Source: Pleuronectes platessa (lineage: Eukaryota > Chordata > Actinopteri > Pleuronectiformes > Pleuronectidae). Taken from it: DNA of 64,000 bases. The stretch is from NCBI RefSeq assembly GCF_947347685.1, contig NC_070627.1:24907476-24971475 (forward strand), in the 5' to 3' direction. Below the pieces are notes generated by a model. The model searched no databases. It was not told the DNA's origin and saw only the letters and a program-made list of their open reading frames with translations. The translations under genes were made by a program, and so were the position numbers. Below are positions 44,979 through 56,100 of this stretch, one piece after another (position 1 is the first letter of the stretch; each line of letters begins with the position of its first letter).

Positions 44979-45862
44979 GGAGCGGAACCGCCATTCCCTC
45001 TTTACCCCGGGACGCCATTTTCATTAAACCTGCTGGGACGAACAAATGAAAGAGGAAGCAGGACATTATCCACACCAAGCACAAGTTTTGTGTCAAACGT
45101 AATGCGTCATTGCCAACTGCCATTCTCATGTTATGAAGCTCTGTTTCGTCAAGTTGCAACAGAATGACCGTTACTAAATACTGTGTATATATAGTGTATA
45201 TTCTATGTGCGGAGTGTCTTTTTTTGATAATTATTATTACACAGAACATTTAGAGGGCTTGGATTTTTTTTTTCTTCTCTTTTCCATTACTTCCACTGCA
45301 GAACTGTTTGTACAAATGTTACAAAAATGTCACTCCCCATTGCACATCATTACACGCAGCTTTGCCTCTCATGTCATCTTGTGGCAGACCACAGACGAGG
45401 GGGGGTGTCCAGTTGATATTTTTCAACGGGAGCAAATATTACTGACCTTTTATATTTGAATGGATTCCTTAAATATGAAGTACAATATGTAAGATGTGTA
45501 TAAAGGTTGCTTATTAACTTATTTTTTTCCCCTGTGGTTTTTCTACCTGACAATTTAACAAGGATATTTACATATCATTTTATATCATCAACATTGGTTG
45601 TTGAACCATAAACCTCCTGTGATATTAGAAGAAAATATAATTTAGTTGCCATGTTTATGAACATTTAGATCCATTGGACTGTATAAATCACCAAACCTAG
45701 TCTGTGCTTTGTAAAAGATTTTCTAAAATGTAATCCATTACAGGTCCCCATGTTCCTGATTATACATGAGAGAGAACCCTAACAATTTTTACAACACTGA
45801 AGATGCCAATACCTGATGTTTGAAAAGTTTTATAGGAATCTTAGGAATTTTAGGGAAATAAA
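44979..45862 (+). other. chl1: chl1 3' UTR region with a candidate poly(A) signal
   Basis: Downstream of the stop there is no further coding sequence. The first canonical AATAAA is at 45857-45862, followed by a T/G-rich stretch, but it lies inside the left arm of the fold-back MITE. An ATTAAA at 45023-45028 is probably too close to the stop to be the main site. The true transcript end is unknown. Confidence 0.4.
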
Positions 45863-46330
45863 CTTGTTTTCTTTCTTGCTGACAGTTATTTAGTATGATT
45901 GATACAAAACCCAGAAGTCAGGTAGCTCAGCTTAGCATAAATACTGGTCAAAGGGAAATAGCTAGTGTGGCTCCGCCTTAAGGTAACAAAACCATTCTAC
46001 CAGCACCTCACTGATAAAGAAATTACATCTTGTTTGTTTAATGTGAATTTAATACAACCCCTAGACACCATCATTTGTCAGTTGTTTTTTTTGTAGGTTA
46101 AACAGATGAGATATAATATGTTAATCAAAGACTTTTAGATGTGCTGGTAGGTGGATTTTGAATTTCTGGACAGGGCCAGACTAGCTGTTTCCAGCTAATC
46201 TAAACTAATGAGTTGACAGTTGTCTCCTCATATTTAACACACAGACTTAAGAGTTTTGTCAATTTACCCATAGCAAGAAAGTGCATAAGCATATTTCAAT
46301 AGGATAACAATTTGAACTATCCATTTAAAG
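45835..46330. mobile_element. Fold-back MITE immediately downstream of chl1
   Basis: The left arm (gggaaataaacttg, ctttcttgctgaca) is imperfectly inverted in the right arm (tagcaagaaagtgc, gcatatttcaatagg). Inner arms also pair: ggtagctcagcttagcataa against ctagctgtttccagcta. It ends gaactatccatttaaag. It is a common teleost self-complementary repeat and supplies the only nearby AATAAA. Confidence 0.65.
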
Positions 46331-47436
46331 TGGATACTATGACTCTGTGTCGTGCTTCCAAAATGCTGGAAGACTTTTGCAGAAACATTCTTAAAAACAA
46401 AGGGCAAAAATGACTTTTGGTCCCCGGCATGTCAGGCTCTGAAAAAGCTGAGTCCTACATTTCCCATAAGGCATTTTAATTGTCTTTTTTACCAGGATGT
46501 TTAGTTCTTTCAAACTAGACGTCCCAGTTTGCAGATCAGGCTTAAGGTCTTTGTGCACCAAGTCCGTATATGTTGTGTCACAGTTACACTTAGACTCTGC
46601 AACTTTCATTCATTCAAGTTTTTGGAGCAGGTTTGATTTGAACTGTTTGGGATCAATTGGATCACAGAAATTATGTTTTCTTATTTTGAATATGTGGTCT
46701 CAGTTCTGGTAGGAGAATGAAACCAATGAAAACCTGAAACTATGGTTGAGGACCACAAAATCATCCCCAGTTCTTGACTCAATTTTATCTCATTCTATGA
46801 ATTTCTCATATATAAGAATATTGAAAGGCATCGCACTCAGTGTGCAAGGTTTCTGTGTGTGATGATTTTCATCCGAATTTTTATTTAAAAAATGATAGTA
46901 CGAACTTGGTAATCAAAGACCTTACTTTTACTAGACCTGCTCTAAATATATTTGTATTATCTAAATCAATATACCCGCGGTGGTAACACATTTACAGCAT
47001 CAGTGTTATTTCTCAGAGTCGACTCCAGAGCCACAGAGAACATTGTACATTGTACTACAGGCTGAGTATCTCTGCATGAACTGACTTTAATGTGTGATGT
47101 TAGTTGTTTACTCCTTCAAGAAGAAGGTTTTGTCAAACCTGCAATGGATTGTGGATCCTGTGTAACCAGATTACTGGGATACGGTTGCATGTTTGACACC
47201 CACCAATACCGCTGATAGTGTGGAGACGTGAGTCTTAACAAGCCTTACTCTGTTAATACACATTCATTATGTTATTAGCACCATGACCACAAGTTGCCGT
47301 GTTTTGTAAAAATTCAGCCATTGCATGATAAGAATGTTAATTGGTGTTTTTGATGTCATTAAATTGCTTTACTTTCCTATATGCTGGTTATGGTCTGCTA
47401 TTTGGGTGAGTGCCCCCACAGATGAACGCATGATTA
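46331..47436. other. Intergenic DNA, nothing recognised
   Basis: AT-rich; short ORFs lack homology or exon structure that I can recognise. Confidence 0.5.
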
Positions 47437-47494
47437 AAGGCCGGCGCATGCTTCTGCGTTTTCAGGGGTCCTCAAGCGCAAGAGCCCTTCCGGG

Positions 47495-47597
47495 CCCCTT
47501 ACCTGCTTACATGCCCCTTCTTACGTGCTTACATGCCCCTTCTTACGTGCTTACATGCCCCTTCTTACGTGCTTACATGCCCCTTCTTACGTGCTTG
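47495..47597 (+). repeat. 22-bp tandem repeat, about 4.5 copies
   Basis: The unit cttacatgccccttcttacg followed by tg repeats with almost no divergence, inside the Harbinger-like element. Confidence 0.9.
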
Positions 47598-47760
47598 CGT
47601 GCGTCGCCCAATTTTTCTAACTATACAGCAAAGCTCCGCAAGCCTCAAGCAGCCCGCAAGGCTGTGATTGGTCTGCTAACTACATCCTTTCCGGAGTCGC
47701 ATTTCCGGTTTCACGCCCCATAATACCGGCAGAAACCTCGGAAGATTTAGAAGAACGAAT

Positions 47761-47859
47761 ATGGACCAAATAGAAGAGCGTTTGGCAGAAGAGATCCGAA
47801 AGTATGACCACTTGTATAACCCGTCACTGGTGGATTTGTCCACCAGAAAAAGGCTATGA
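47761..47859 (+). pseudogene. MADF-domain gene remnant, 32 codons
   Basis: It reads MDQIEERLAEEIRKYDHLYN and PSLVDLSTRKRL, then stop. The (A)EEIRKYDHLYNPSL start resembles the first helix of MADF/Myb-SANT-like proteins, a second gene carried by Harbinger transposons. The rest of the roughly 80-residue domain is missing. Confidence 0.6.
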
Positions 47860-48079
47860 GGAGCCGGAGTGGCGATGTAAATAAACAGTCGACAGACGAC
47901 TGCCACACCCAAAGAAGGCGTCTCTAAGGCCGTCTTCAACAGAACACGTTACTCCGCCTAGTGTTCTGGCGGGGAATTGCTTTGCAACACGCACAACGCT
48001 TGGAGAAGCATGAATGACAACGAGTCCTTCGACACAACTATGGAAAAGACGCAGTTGCAGAAGCATGCGCCGGCCTTTA

Positions 48080-49755
48080 CTCGTCAGTCAGCAGTAAAGT
48101 ACAAGTGGATGAGAGCAGTACCTGTGGAGCTGCCCTCATCCACTCTGTATAAAAGTGGCAGATGTTCGACAAATCGTTCCCATTATGCAGTGAGACTAAA
48201 ACAAATGTAATGCCGGGGTCAAGCCTCTGTCTGAGTTTGAGCAGAGTGTGATTTACTCCGGCAGCAGGAGAGAGTCACCAGAAATCAGAGGAGTGGGCTC
48301 CAACAGGCTCCCGGCTCAAGGAGCGAGCGCGGTAATCACGTCCGATGGTTGATATAGGAGAGTGTCACTGTGAGGGTTCTCACCGCGCTGATCACATCTG
48401 CCTCAAATACCCTCTCTTCACTCAGCCCACACGTCTGCTGCAGACACGGCTGTTCAGATGTTCCAGCTCTCACAATTGTGACCTTCAGGTGCCGGGAGTG
48501 GAGCCTCTGATGGCCACGCTGGACGTCCTCAGCTCTTTGTTGAAAGTGTGAATAGTTGCATGGGGGCTCCAGGCCTGCAGAGAGTTCGGAGCATACATCT
48601 GCAACATAAGAATCACTCCTCTGTAGAGAAACATGCTCTTTGTGCAATTTGAACGGTTTGTCCAGACTCTTGCAATAATTTTGCTTTCAAATGTGGTCGT
48701 TGTTTCCTGTGTTTGAGAGAAGTTTCCATATGAATGACGTTTCCTGAATCTGCCATTTCACGACATGTGACATTTGCTGACGTTTGTAGAAATGGTTGAG
48801 GCCATTCATTACAACACACTGTCCTGTACAGTCTGGTTCCATTTAAATAATTAGACTGCACAGCCCCAACAGTGTTAATACCTGGCATCAAGAAAGGAAC
48901 TTTAATATGAGTACAATAGCTCATCAGTGTATCATAATACTGGTTAGGTTAACCTCTAAAATGTCCTCTAAATGGGCATCAGGTTCCCATGATATAAAGT
49001 ACAAACCATAAGCAACAACATGGTGAAACTAAAAACAAATATAAAGCACAAAACATCAATATGCAAGGGATATCAAACCAAGGGTGATGAAGACAATGTA
49101 CAAGCAAAAACAAAATGGAAATACAAAACAAGGGATGATGTCAAATAATAACATTGTCGACTTAAGGCCTCTTGGTGAGTAGAAACACGGAAACATTATT
49201 GGATAACTCTGAGAAGCTAATCAAACATTTTAAGTTATCAGACAATAATAATAATACAAAAAATATATATATTGTCACGATATATCCATTAAATCTACAG
49301 AGTAAGAACAAATATATATGATAATAAAAAAATCATAAAGGCTTAAATGTCTGGACAGTAAAAAACAGGAATAGACACGTCTAACAATCAAAGATCCTGA
49401 CTGATCCTATACAGAGATGCTATTCACACATAACATTGAGTAACAATTCATCATTCAGGCCTTTTGGAGACAATGTTGTTATGTAAAGATCCAAAAGGCT
49501 TCGGTTCTCTTAAGAGACAGATCGTGGTCACCACCTGGAGGTGCTGTCTTTACCCTAAACCCCCAACCATAGAATCATAGGGCGTTTTTGTTCATCAAAG
49601 TGCACAGCAACAGCATGGTCAGGGTCATTTCTACGTATTGCACACTGTGGGATTCCTCTTCTCTCACCTGCTTGTGCTTTTTCCCCCAAGCACCTTTTCA
49701 ATGATGTTTTGGTGCTCAAGTCCTCATTCTAATGCACGAGCATCTCAAATCTGAT
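48080..49755. other. Intergenic DNA, nothing recognised
   Basis: No gene or repeat family recognised; AT-rich after about 48.9 kb. Confidence 0.5.
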
Positions 49756-49786
49756 AACCCTTCCCATTGATAAAATGGGAAGGGTT
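49756..49786. other. Perfect 13-bp hairpin
   Basis: aacccttcccatt, loop gataa, then aatgggaagggtt. It is too short for a microRNA precursor and has no T-run after it. It may be a remnant of a fold-back element. Confidence 0.6.
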
Positions 49787-49791
49787 GGTCT

Positions 49792-50046
49792 TAGGTCTGG
49801 GCAATAAAACAATATCTATAATTTCCATCAATAGCAATATAAAACACAGCAGGGAGCCCTAACACAGAATTGATCTACCTCAGACTTGTTTGTCATTCTC
49901 TACCTGGAAGAAGAGTTTCAAAACAAAACCTTCACTCAAGAGACAGAATCTGTCATATTTTGACCATTTGATCATAATTTTTTTTATATTTACTGATAGG
50001 GAAATATTAACTTTGATAAAAAAAATTGCTATATCGTCCAGCCCTA
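49792..50046. mobile_element. Small TIR element with taggtctgggc / gtccagcccta ends
   Basis: Left end taggtctgggcaata is an imperfect inverse of the right end tatcgtccagcccta. The gctgggcgata-type terminus is common among fish hAT-like MITEs. No clear target-site duplication was found. Confidence 0.45.
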
Positions 50047-53000
50047 TGTTTTCTTTGTTGTTTTGACAAGCAGTGAGACAATCATTTCAATTATTTCACC
50101 TCATATGAGTGGAAACATAATAATAATTATAATATCCATAATAATATCAATATGATTATTAATAATAATAATATTAAAACTCAAACACATTCTGCAGGAT
50201 TACAAAAAACGAGAGTAGATAAAAACGACACTAAAAACTATAAATATAAAATTCACATGTGAATCCCACATTGAAAATAGACATCACAATCTAACATCGA
50301 AAACATATGTGCAAACACAACACAACAAGGGAACAAACATGAGGAGAAGCTGTTCTGAGTTCAGCCAACCTCTACCGTTTACACTTTGCTGCAGCATTAG
50401 CAGGAGATGATAGTCAGTAATTTTAAAAGAAATTAAACTCGAAATAGGAGCAGTAACAGCCTCGCTGCATTAATGAGTCTCAGATGTGCTTTAGCTTTAT
50501 GTGTGTGCAGCATCCCAGTACATAGGAAACACTGGGCTATTATACAGGAGCTGCACATCAGCTGTTCTTCCACTTCTTTAAACTCCATAAGAGAAGAATT
50601 CATGGTGCACATCACCATAGCCCCATAATATATTAAGACAATCAAATATTTAATTAAGGTAGTTAGAGATAGTTAAAATGAAGCAAGGTGACACCTCATC
50701 TCGTGCCCCTTAATAATTGTACATAATCCGGGTTGTGGTGTTTTTCCATCCTTTTAACAAAAGAACTGCTAATACATGAAGGTAGTTTGATTGGGAAAAT
50801 TGTCCACATGAGAGACGTGACACTTTGTTTTTACAATGTCTGATTAAAGAGCCGAAGCAAATTGAAATTGATGTTTTTATGAGAACATTTTTTAGATTTA
50901 ATTCGAACAGAATTTTTCCATTGCCGGGCAACAAGTTCATTGGGAGTGGAGTGACAGGACTGATACCGATATGTGATGGAGCGATTTAACTAGGAGGCTG
51001 ATCCATGATGAGTTTCGATTGGAGATGTAAACATTTGTTGTTTGTTTGTTTATCAACAGGATTTTGAAAAAACTACTCAACAGGTTTCCGCAAAACCTGG
51101 TGGAAGGATGAAACATGAGCAAAGACAGAAACAGTTTAATTTCAGGGATGATCCAAACAAAGGAGCAGATCCAAGAATGTTCTATCACGTTCTGTGCCGT
51201 CCGGAAATAGAGCACTTATCTGACATTTTATTCAATTTCCCAGGGAATAATTAATGGATCTTAATGGAAATGAAAAATCCGATATGTATGAGTGGGTGAA
51301 GTTTGGTGCAGCTTGATTGAATTTAAGGGGACTGTTGGACCTTGACGGAGAGATGTGCTCCACTAGGAGACATTATAAATAGGTCACAACTATAAAAAGC
51401 TTTTGTAGGAGGTAAGGTCAGTTAAAACACAGGAAAAAGGTTGAAACATTAACAGGATTTAAAAAAAGAAAGTGTTAGAAGAACAACTGAACGTGTGTGC
51501 CAGAGGAAATAATCCACGATCTACTTGTTGAGTCTTTTTGGAAAAGATGGGGCCTTTTGTTGATTAGTCATGCCGGCAGAGGTGAGACAGGAAGCTCTGG
51601 GCTTTTATTGTTGTGACACTGCCTGAGAAGAAGCACCTGTCCGGAAACATCTTTTTTCATATCTCCTCTTTGCAGCAATGACATGTATTTACTCTTTCAA
51701 ATGTTGACATGTGTCTGGTAGGTTGTTTTTGTCTGTGTTTCGTCAACGTTAGAAGAATTGCTAACTTCTACGTTGCTAAACATCTCTGTTGCCGCCACAG
51801 AAACACAACAGGTGTGTGTGGATAACTTTTACTATGTTTGTCTGAGGTAACTATCTGTGTTAACAAACAGTGAATGTAACAAAGAGGGAAAGCAATCAAA
51901 TGCTGGCTGTTGTACATTGATGAAGAGATGAAACTCTGTGAAATTTCTGTATCACAATTATAGTGACAAAATAATAAATGTCAATTTTGTAAAAAAAAGA
52001 AATGAAAATGTTCCAAAAGTACTCATAGAGTAGTAATTTCACCAAGTTTAATGTTTACATAATGTCATAATTACCAATATAAAGAGTTATATGGCACCAA
52101 AAGGATATCAAAACTTTCCCATAACATTAACATTGAAGAAAGGAGCCGTTTCCTTGCTAAAGAAGCTTTTTGCTTTTCAATGAAAACTTCCTGTAACGCT
52201 GGTTTAAATAAAACATTTAAATAAGTAAATAAAATGTGAAACAAAAACTATACAGACGTTATGATCTAAGAATGTGCACCTGAGAGCAGAGCATTGCCTG
52301 TTGAACCTCCTATGATGGGATGCAACTATATTTGAACAAATAGTGTTTCATTTCAATTATGTTCCATCTCGATTTTTAGAAAACTTTATAGCCCTTATAC
52401 ATATTTTTTATGATGTGAGTGTGTGCGTGGGTGCACGTGCATGCATGCGTGTGTGAAAGCCCTGTCCTAATCCCATGCTGTATATTTAACAGGCATTGTA
52501 CCCTACATTTAATTCCATGGTACCAGTTCATTACAATAGCAAAGTCAAGGACTTGCAAGTGTTTCTAAGGACCTCGCCATTTGATGGGTGATGAATCGAG
52601 GAGGGGGAGTGTCAATGACTCAAAGCACAAGATGGACTTTTAATAGCTCCAGTGACATGAGAGAGCCTTTTCTCAGACAAAGCGCTCCAACAGTTTCATG
52701 TAAATCAGAGTTACAAATAATACAGGACTCAAATGGACGACAGAATTGCCTCAAAGGTCTTCAAACTGAAAAAAATAGCTGTATTAAGTAAAGAGGAGAA
52801 ATGGGCTCCTTCCCCTGCCGAATGAATTTCTTCCCATGTTGGCTAAAAGTGCCGTAAGGCCAACATCACAAAAGCAAAGGAAACCAGTGGATCCAATTAT
52901 CATTTCACAGCATCGGAGTGATAATACGTCTGCATGCTGTTGCCTCATGCCAGATGACTTAATATTCCTCGATAAAGCAGGAGATATTGCAATCTGTTTC

Positions 53001-54839
53001 TCCAATAGACAGAGAGCTAAAGCCTCTTATGGGCGTACCGTAGTTCACATCAGAAATTATAGGGGGAAATTAAGGCAGTGGGTGTGTGATTCATACAGTC
53101 GTGTAATGAGAAATCAGAGCCACAACGGCGGCGAGGGCTCTGCACTCTGAAGCACCGATTCATTTTGGAGTGCTGCAGAGTTTCCGGTGCCAGGCGCGCG
53201 GGCCTGTGACACGTTCAAAGTGCTCAGGCAGCTGGGACATCTGAGGGACTGATCTCAACGTATCGCACTTGCGGCTGCAAATGAATTGGTCCCTCAGGTC
53301 TCCAGAGCTGTCAGCAACTCACTTTATATGAGAGCTTCATTCATCAACCCATTTTTCCCTGTGAGCAGCAACTTTTTGATAAAAAAAAGAGGCAAAGGAA
53401 ATGTAGCAAAACTTTTTTTAATAGCCCTTCTTTTTTGAGAGGTTGCTGAATATACATGTGGCATTGAGGAACGTCTGTGGAACTAAATCATGGACTGGTG
53501 CCTGTCAGGCTGCTGTAATTCTCCGGTGAAGTGTAATACCAATCGTTTCACCCCCTCAGACATCAGTTCCCTCTGGAAATAAATGAAAAACAGTAATTTG
53601 CATGTTGGAATGCAGGCCCCATTCTATATACACTTCATTTGCAATGGTACTCCACTGTAGGTTTAAGTCAAGTTCACACTTTAATAGTTTTTGTCACTTT
53701 AAGGAGTAAAGTCCATTTGGGTATGTACACTGGAGGATTTCTGGTGCAATTATAAGGAAAATACAACTTAACTTATGGAAAGCACCACTAACTGTATTAG
53801 ACTATATTCTGAGTATTTGTTGAGCCCACAACTTCACATTTATGAATGATCAGATGATCTGCTGACCAGAAACCTTTCAGATTTGAGTTAGCCATTTTGG
53901 AATTGGACTCACTTGTCTATTCAATATAAATAACATTTCAGAACAGTTTATATCCAGAAATAACTTTACAGATATACTTAAGGGTGGACCACCATTGTCA
54001 GGTGGTCAGGAGGGATCAAATGGTTGGGTTTATAAGTTTTCTTCTTAATTTAAAATAATAAATACACTTAATATGTTTTCCGTATTTAGTGAAACAATAA
54101 CTTTTTTATTTGGAGAAACAACTAGTTAGAAAAATTCACAAACAGCTAAACACTAACCTTTAGCCATGAAAACAGCAACTGAAAATCGAAACATTATTTA
54201 TTTTTCATTTGTTATCAATATTTAATCAGAACCACCATTTTTATTCGATTTCTGTCCTCATCAGAAACACAGTGTGTTTAATGCTGGGCTCTGCAAAGAC
54301 GCTCTCTGTCTAGGAAAGACCAAACCCTTCTGGTTCGGACCGCACACTTACTCTTAAACCTCCAGGATAGCTCTGCACCCTGAGGAAATTATTTGGAAAT
54401 TAAAATAGTAAAATACCTGAGATTGGAAGTAAGCTCATGGGTTCATCCAATGAATTATTTACTATTTTCAAACAAGGCAAAACATTCTGCCAGTGAAGTT
54501 AGATAACTTCCAATACAAATGAACTTGTTTTAAGAATTCTTCAACTACTATTAAGAAAAAGTGCATTTTATTGTAGGATGACTGAAAGATTGGAAGCAGT
54601 TTCAATTCATTGACCATTAAAAGACTGAATTGTTTTAATAAAAATAAAGACTTTTAGGGAGGGATGCATTTGTACATAAAAAGCACCCAACAGCAATTCT
54701 CTTGACTGATTAGATCAAATAAAGAATATTGCAGTGCAGGGTTAATTCTATGCAGCAGTTCAGATTAGCATTGAATTTCAGAATCCCCCATGTAAATAAA
54801 AATAGATTTCATCATAGACTGCATATTTTCTTAAATAAC
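50047..54839. other. AT-rich intergenic DNA, nothing recognised
   Basis: Only short simple-sequence tracts, such as aataataata near 50160 and a TG-rich tract near 52415-52455. No gene supported. Confidence 0.5.
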
Positions 54840-56100
54840 AAATATGAGTCTGAAGACAGAGATGACATCATCATGAAACGTGCTGATGAAGAGTGCGCAG
54901 TTTGTGTATGGGGTAAAGACAAATATATAATGGAGGCTATGCACCAACTAGAGAACACCTTGAAACTCCAAGCCACCATCAAACCCTTTAGATCAAATGA
55001 AAAGAGAGCGTGAGGAGCTGCACAACATGACAAAAACAAAGACTGGATTTTCAAGAAAGAGCATGACCATCTATTATGCCAACATCCATGTCTAACATAT
55101 ATTTACATGCTCGCCAAAAATTTGAAAACACACCAGGTAGACCAATTATCAATAGAAATGATTCCATCACAGAAGCAATCTCCAAACTTGTCGACTACTT
55201 CATCAAACCATTTGGGGACAGTTCAAATCCATTCAGGACAGTTCAGACATTTTCAGTAATCCATTTAAATAAAAGATTGTGTTGTGGGGCAGATACAGTG
55301 ATAATTTCCTTTTGTTCTTTTCAGGCAAGGAAATAAAGCTTCTACATTTCAATGCTTATATAAACAGCTTAAATGGATATCTTAAATTGAGCTTGGAATA
55401 TGACCTACAAGTCATTACCTTTTTGGACCTAAGGATCTCAAAGGATGACCAAGGTTATCTGCACGTCTCTATCTTTAGAAAGTCCACTGACCGAAAAACC
55501 GCATTGCACGCAGACAGGTTTCCCCCTCCATGGCTCATTAAGAATATCCCATTTGGACAAATTCAGAGACAATGTGACTCTGATCAGGATTTCCATATTC
55601 GATCAATGGACATGTGGCAGCACTACAGACAAAGAGGGTATCAACCCCAGATCGGACACATAACTTCGCCGACCCAAGTGCAACTACTGCTGTGGTAATT
55701 GCAAATATTGTGATAATAAGGTGAAAACAGACACTTTGAGAGATGTATCTACCAAAAAAATCTATCCAATCACCAGTTTCATGAGTTGTAATACTAACCA
55801 TGTTGTGTACTGACTTGAATGTGCTTGTTTCTCTGTAGGCCTCACTTAAAGGAGGCTGAAGGACCGAGTGGCCGAGCATAGGTATGCCATCCGTACATGG
55901 AATCAGAATGATCCAATAGCCAAACACTACATACAAGCCCAACATGGCAGCGACAACACTTTAAGAGTGTCATGTATTGAAGTAATCAGCTCTGATGCCA
56001 GGGGCGGGGACACATTACCTACCTGCTGAGAGCCCTGAAACAAGTTACAAACAAGCATATGTGCTCTTGCTTTGACCGGCAATGGATCTATTTTACCAGT
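54840..56100 (+). pseudogene. Decayed Penelope-like retroelement (reverse transcriptase and GIY-YIG endonuclease remnants)
   Basis: At 55088-55220 a PGRPIINRNDSITEAI segment resembles the GRPI motif of the RT. At 55279-55698 RYSDNFLLF stands where the RY(I/V)DD catalytic box belongs, followed by EYDLQVITFLDLRISKDDQG, FRKSTDRKTALHA, and GQIQRQCDSDQDF. At about 55787-56010, NTNHVVY then LECACFSVGLT, RRLKDRVAEHRYAIR and HYIQAQHG resemble the C-terminal GIY-YIG endonuclease. Stops and frameshifts interrupt it and the second catalytic Asp is lost, so it is inactive. Confidence 0.75.

Larger units (their letters stand above)
47437..48076. mobile_element. Non-autonomous Harbinger-like element with TTA target site
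   Basis: Left end aaggccggcgcatgcttctg is inverted at the right end (cagaagcatgcgccggcct), with TTA on both outer sides (47434-47436 and 48077-48079). It contains a 22-bp tandem array and a short MADF-like ORF. The terminal repeat, TTA duplication and MADF remnant together point to PIF/Harbinger; the assignment is inference. No transposase is present. Confidence 0.65.

Noticed and set aside
47325..47723. 132-residue ORF with repeated YMPLLTCL-type units
   Set aside because: It is the 22-bp tandem array of the Harbinger-like element read in one frame.
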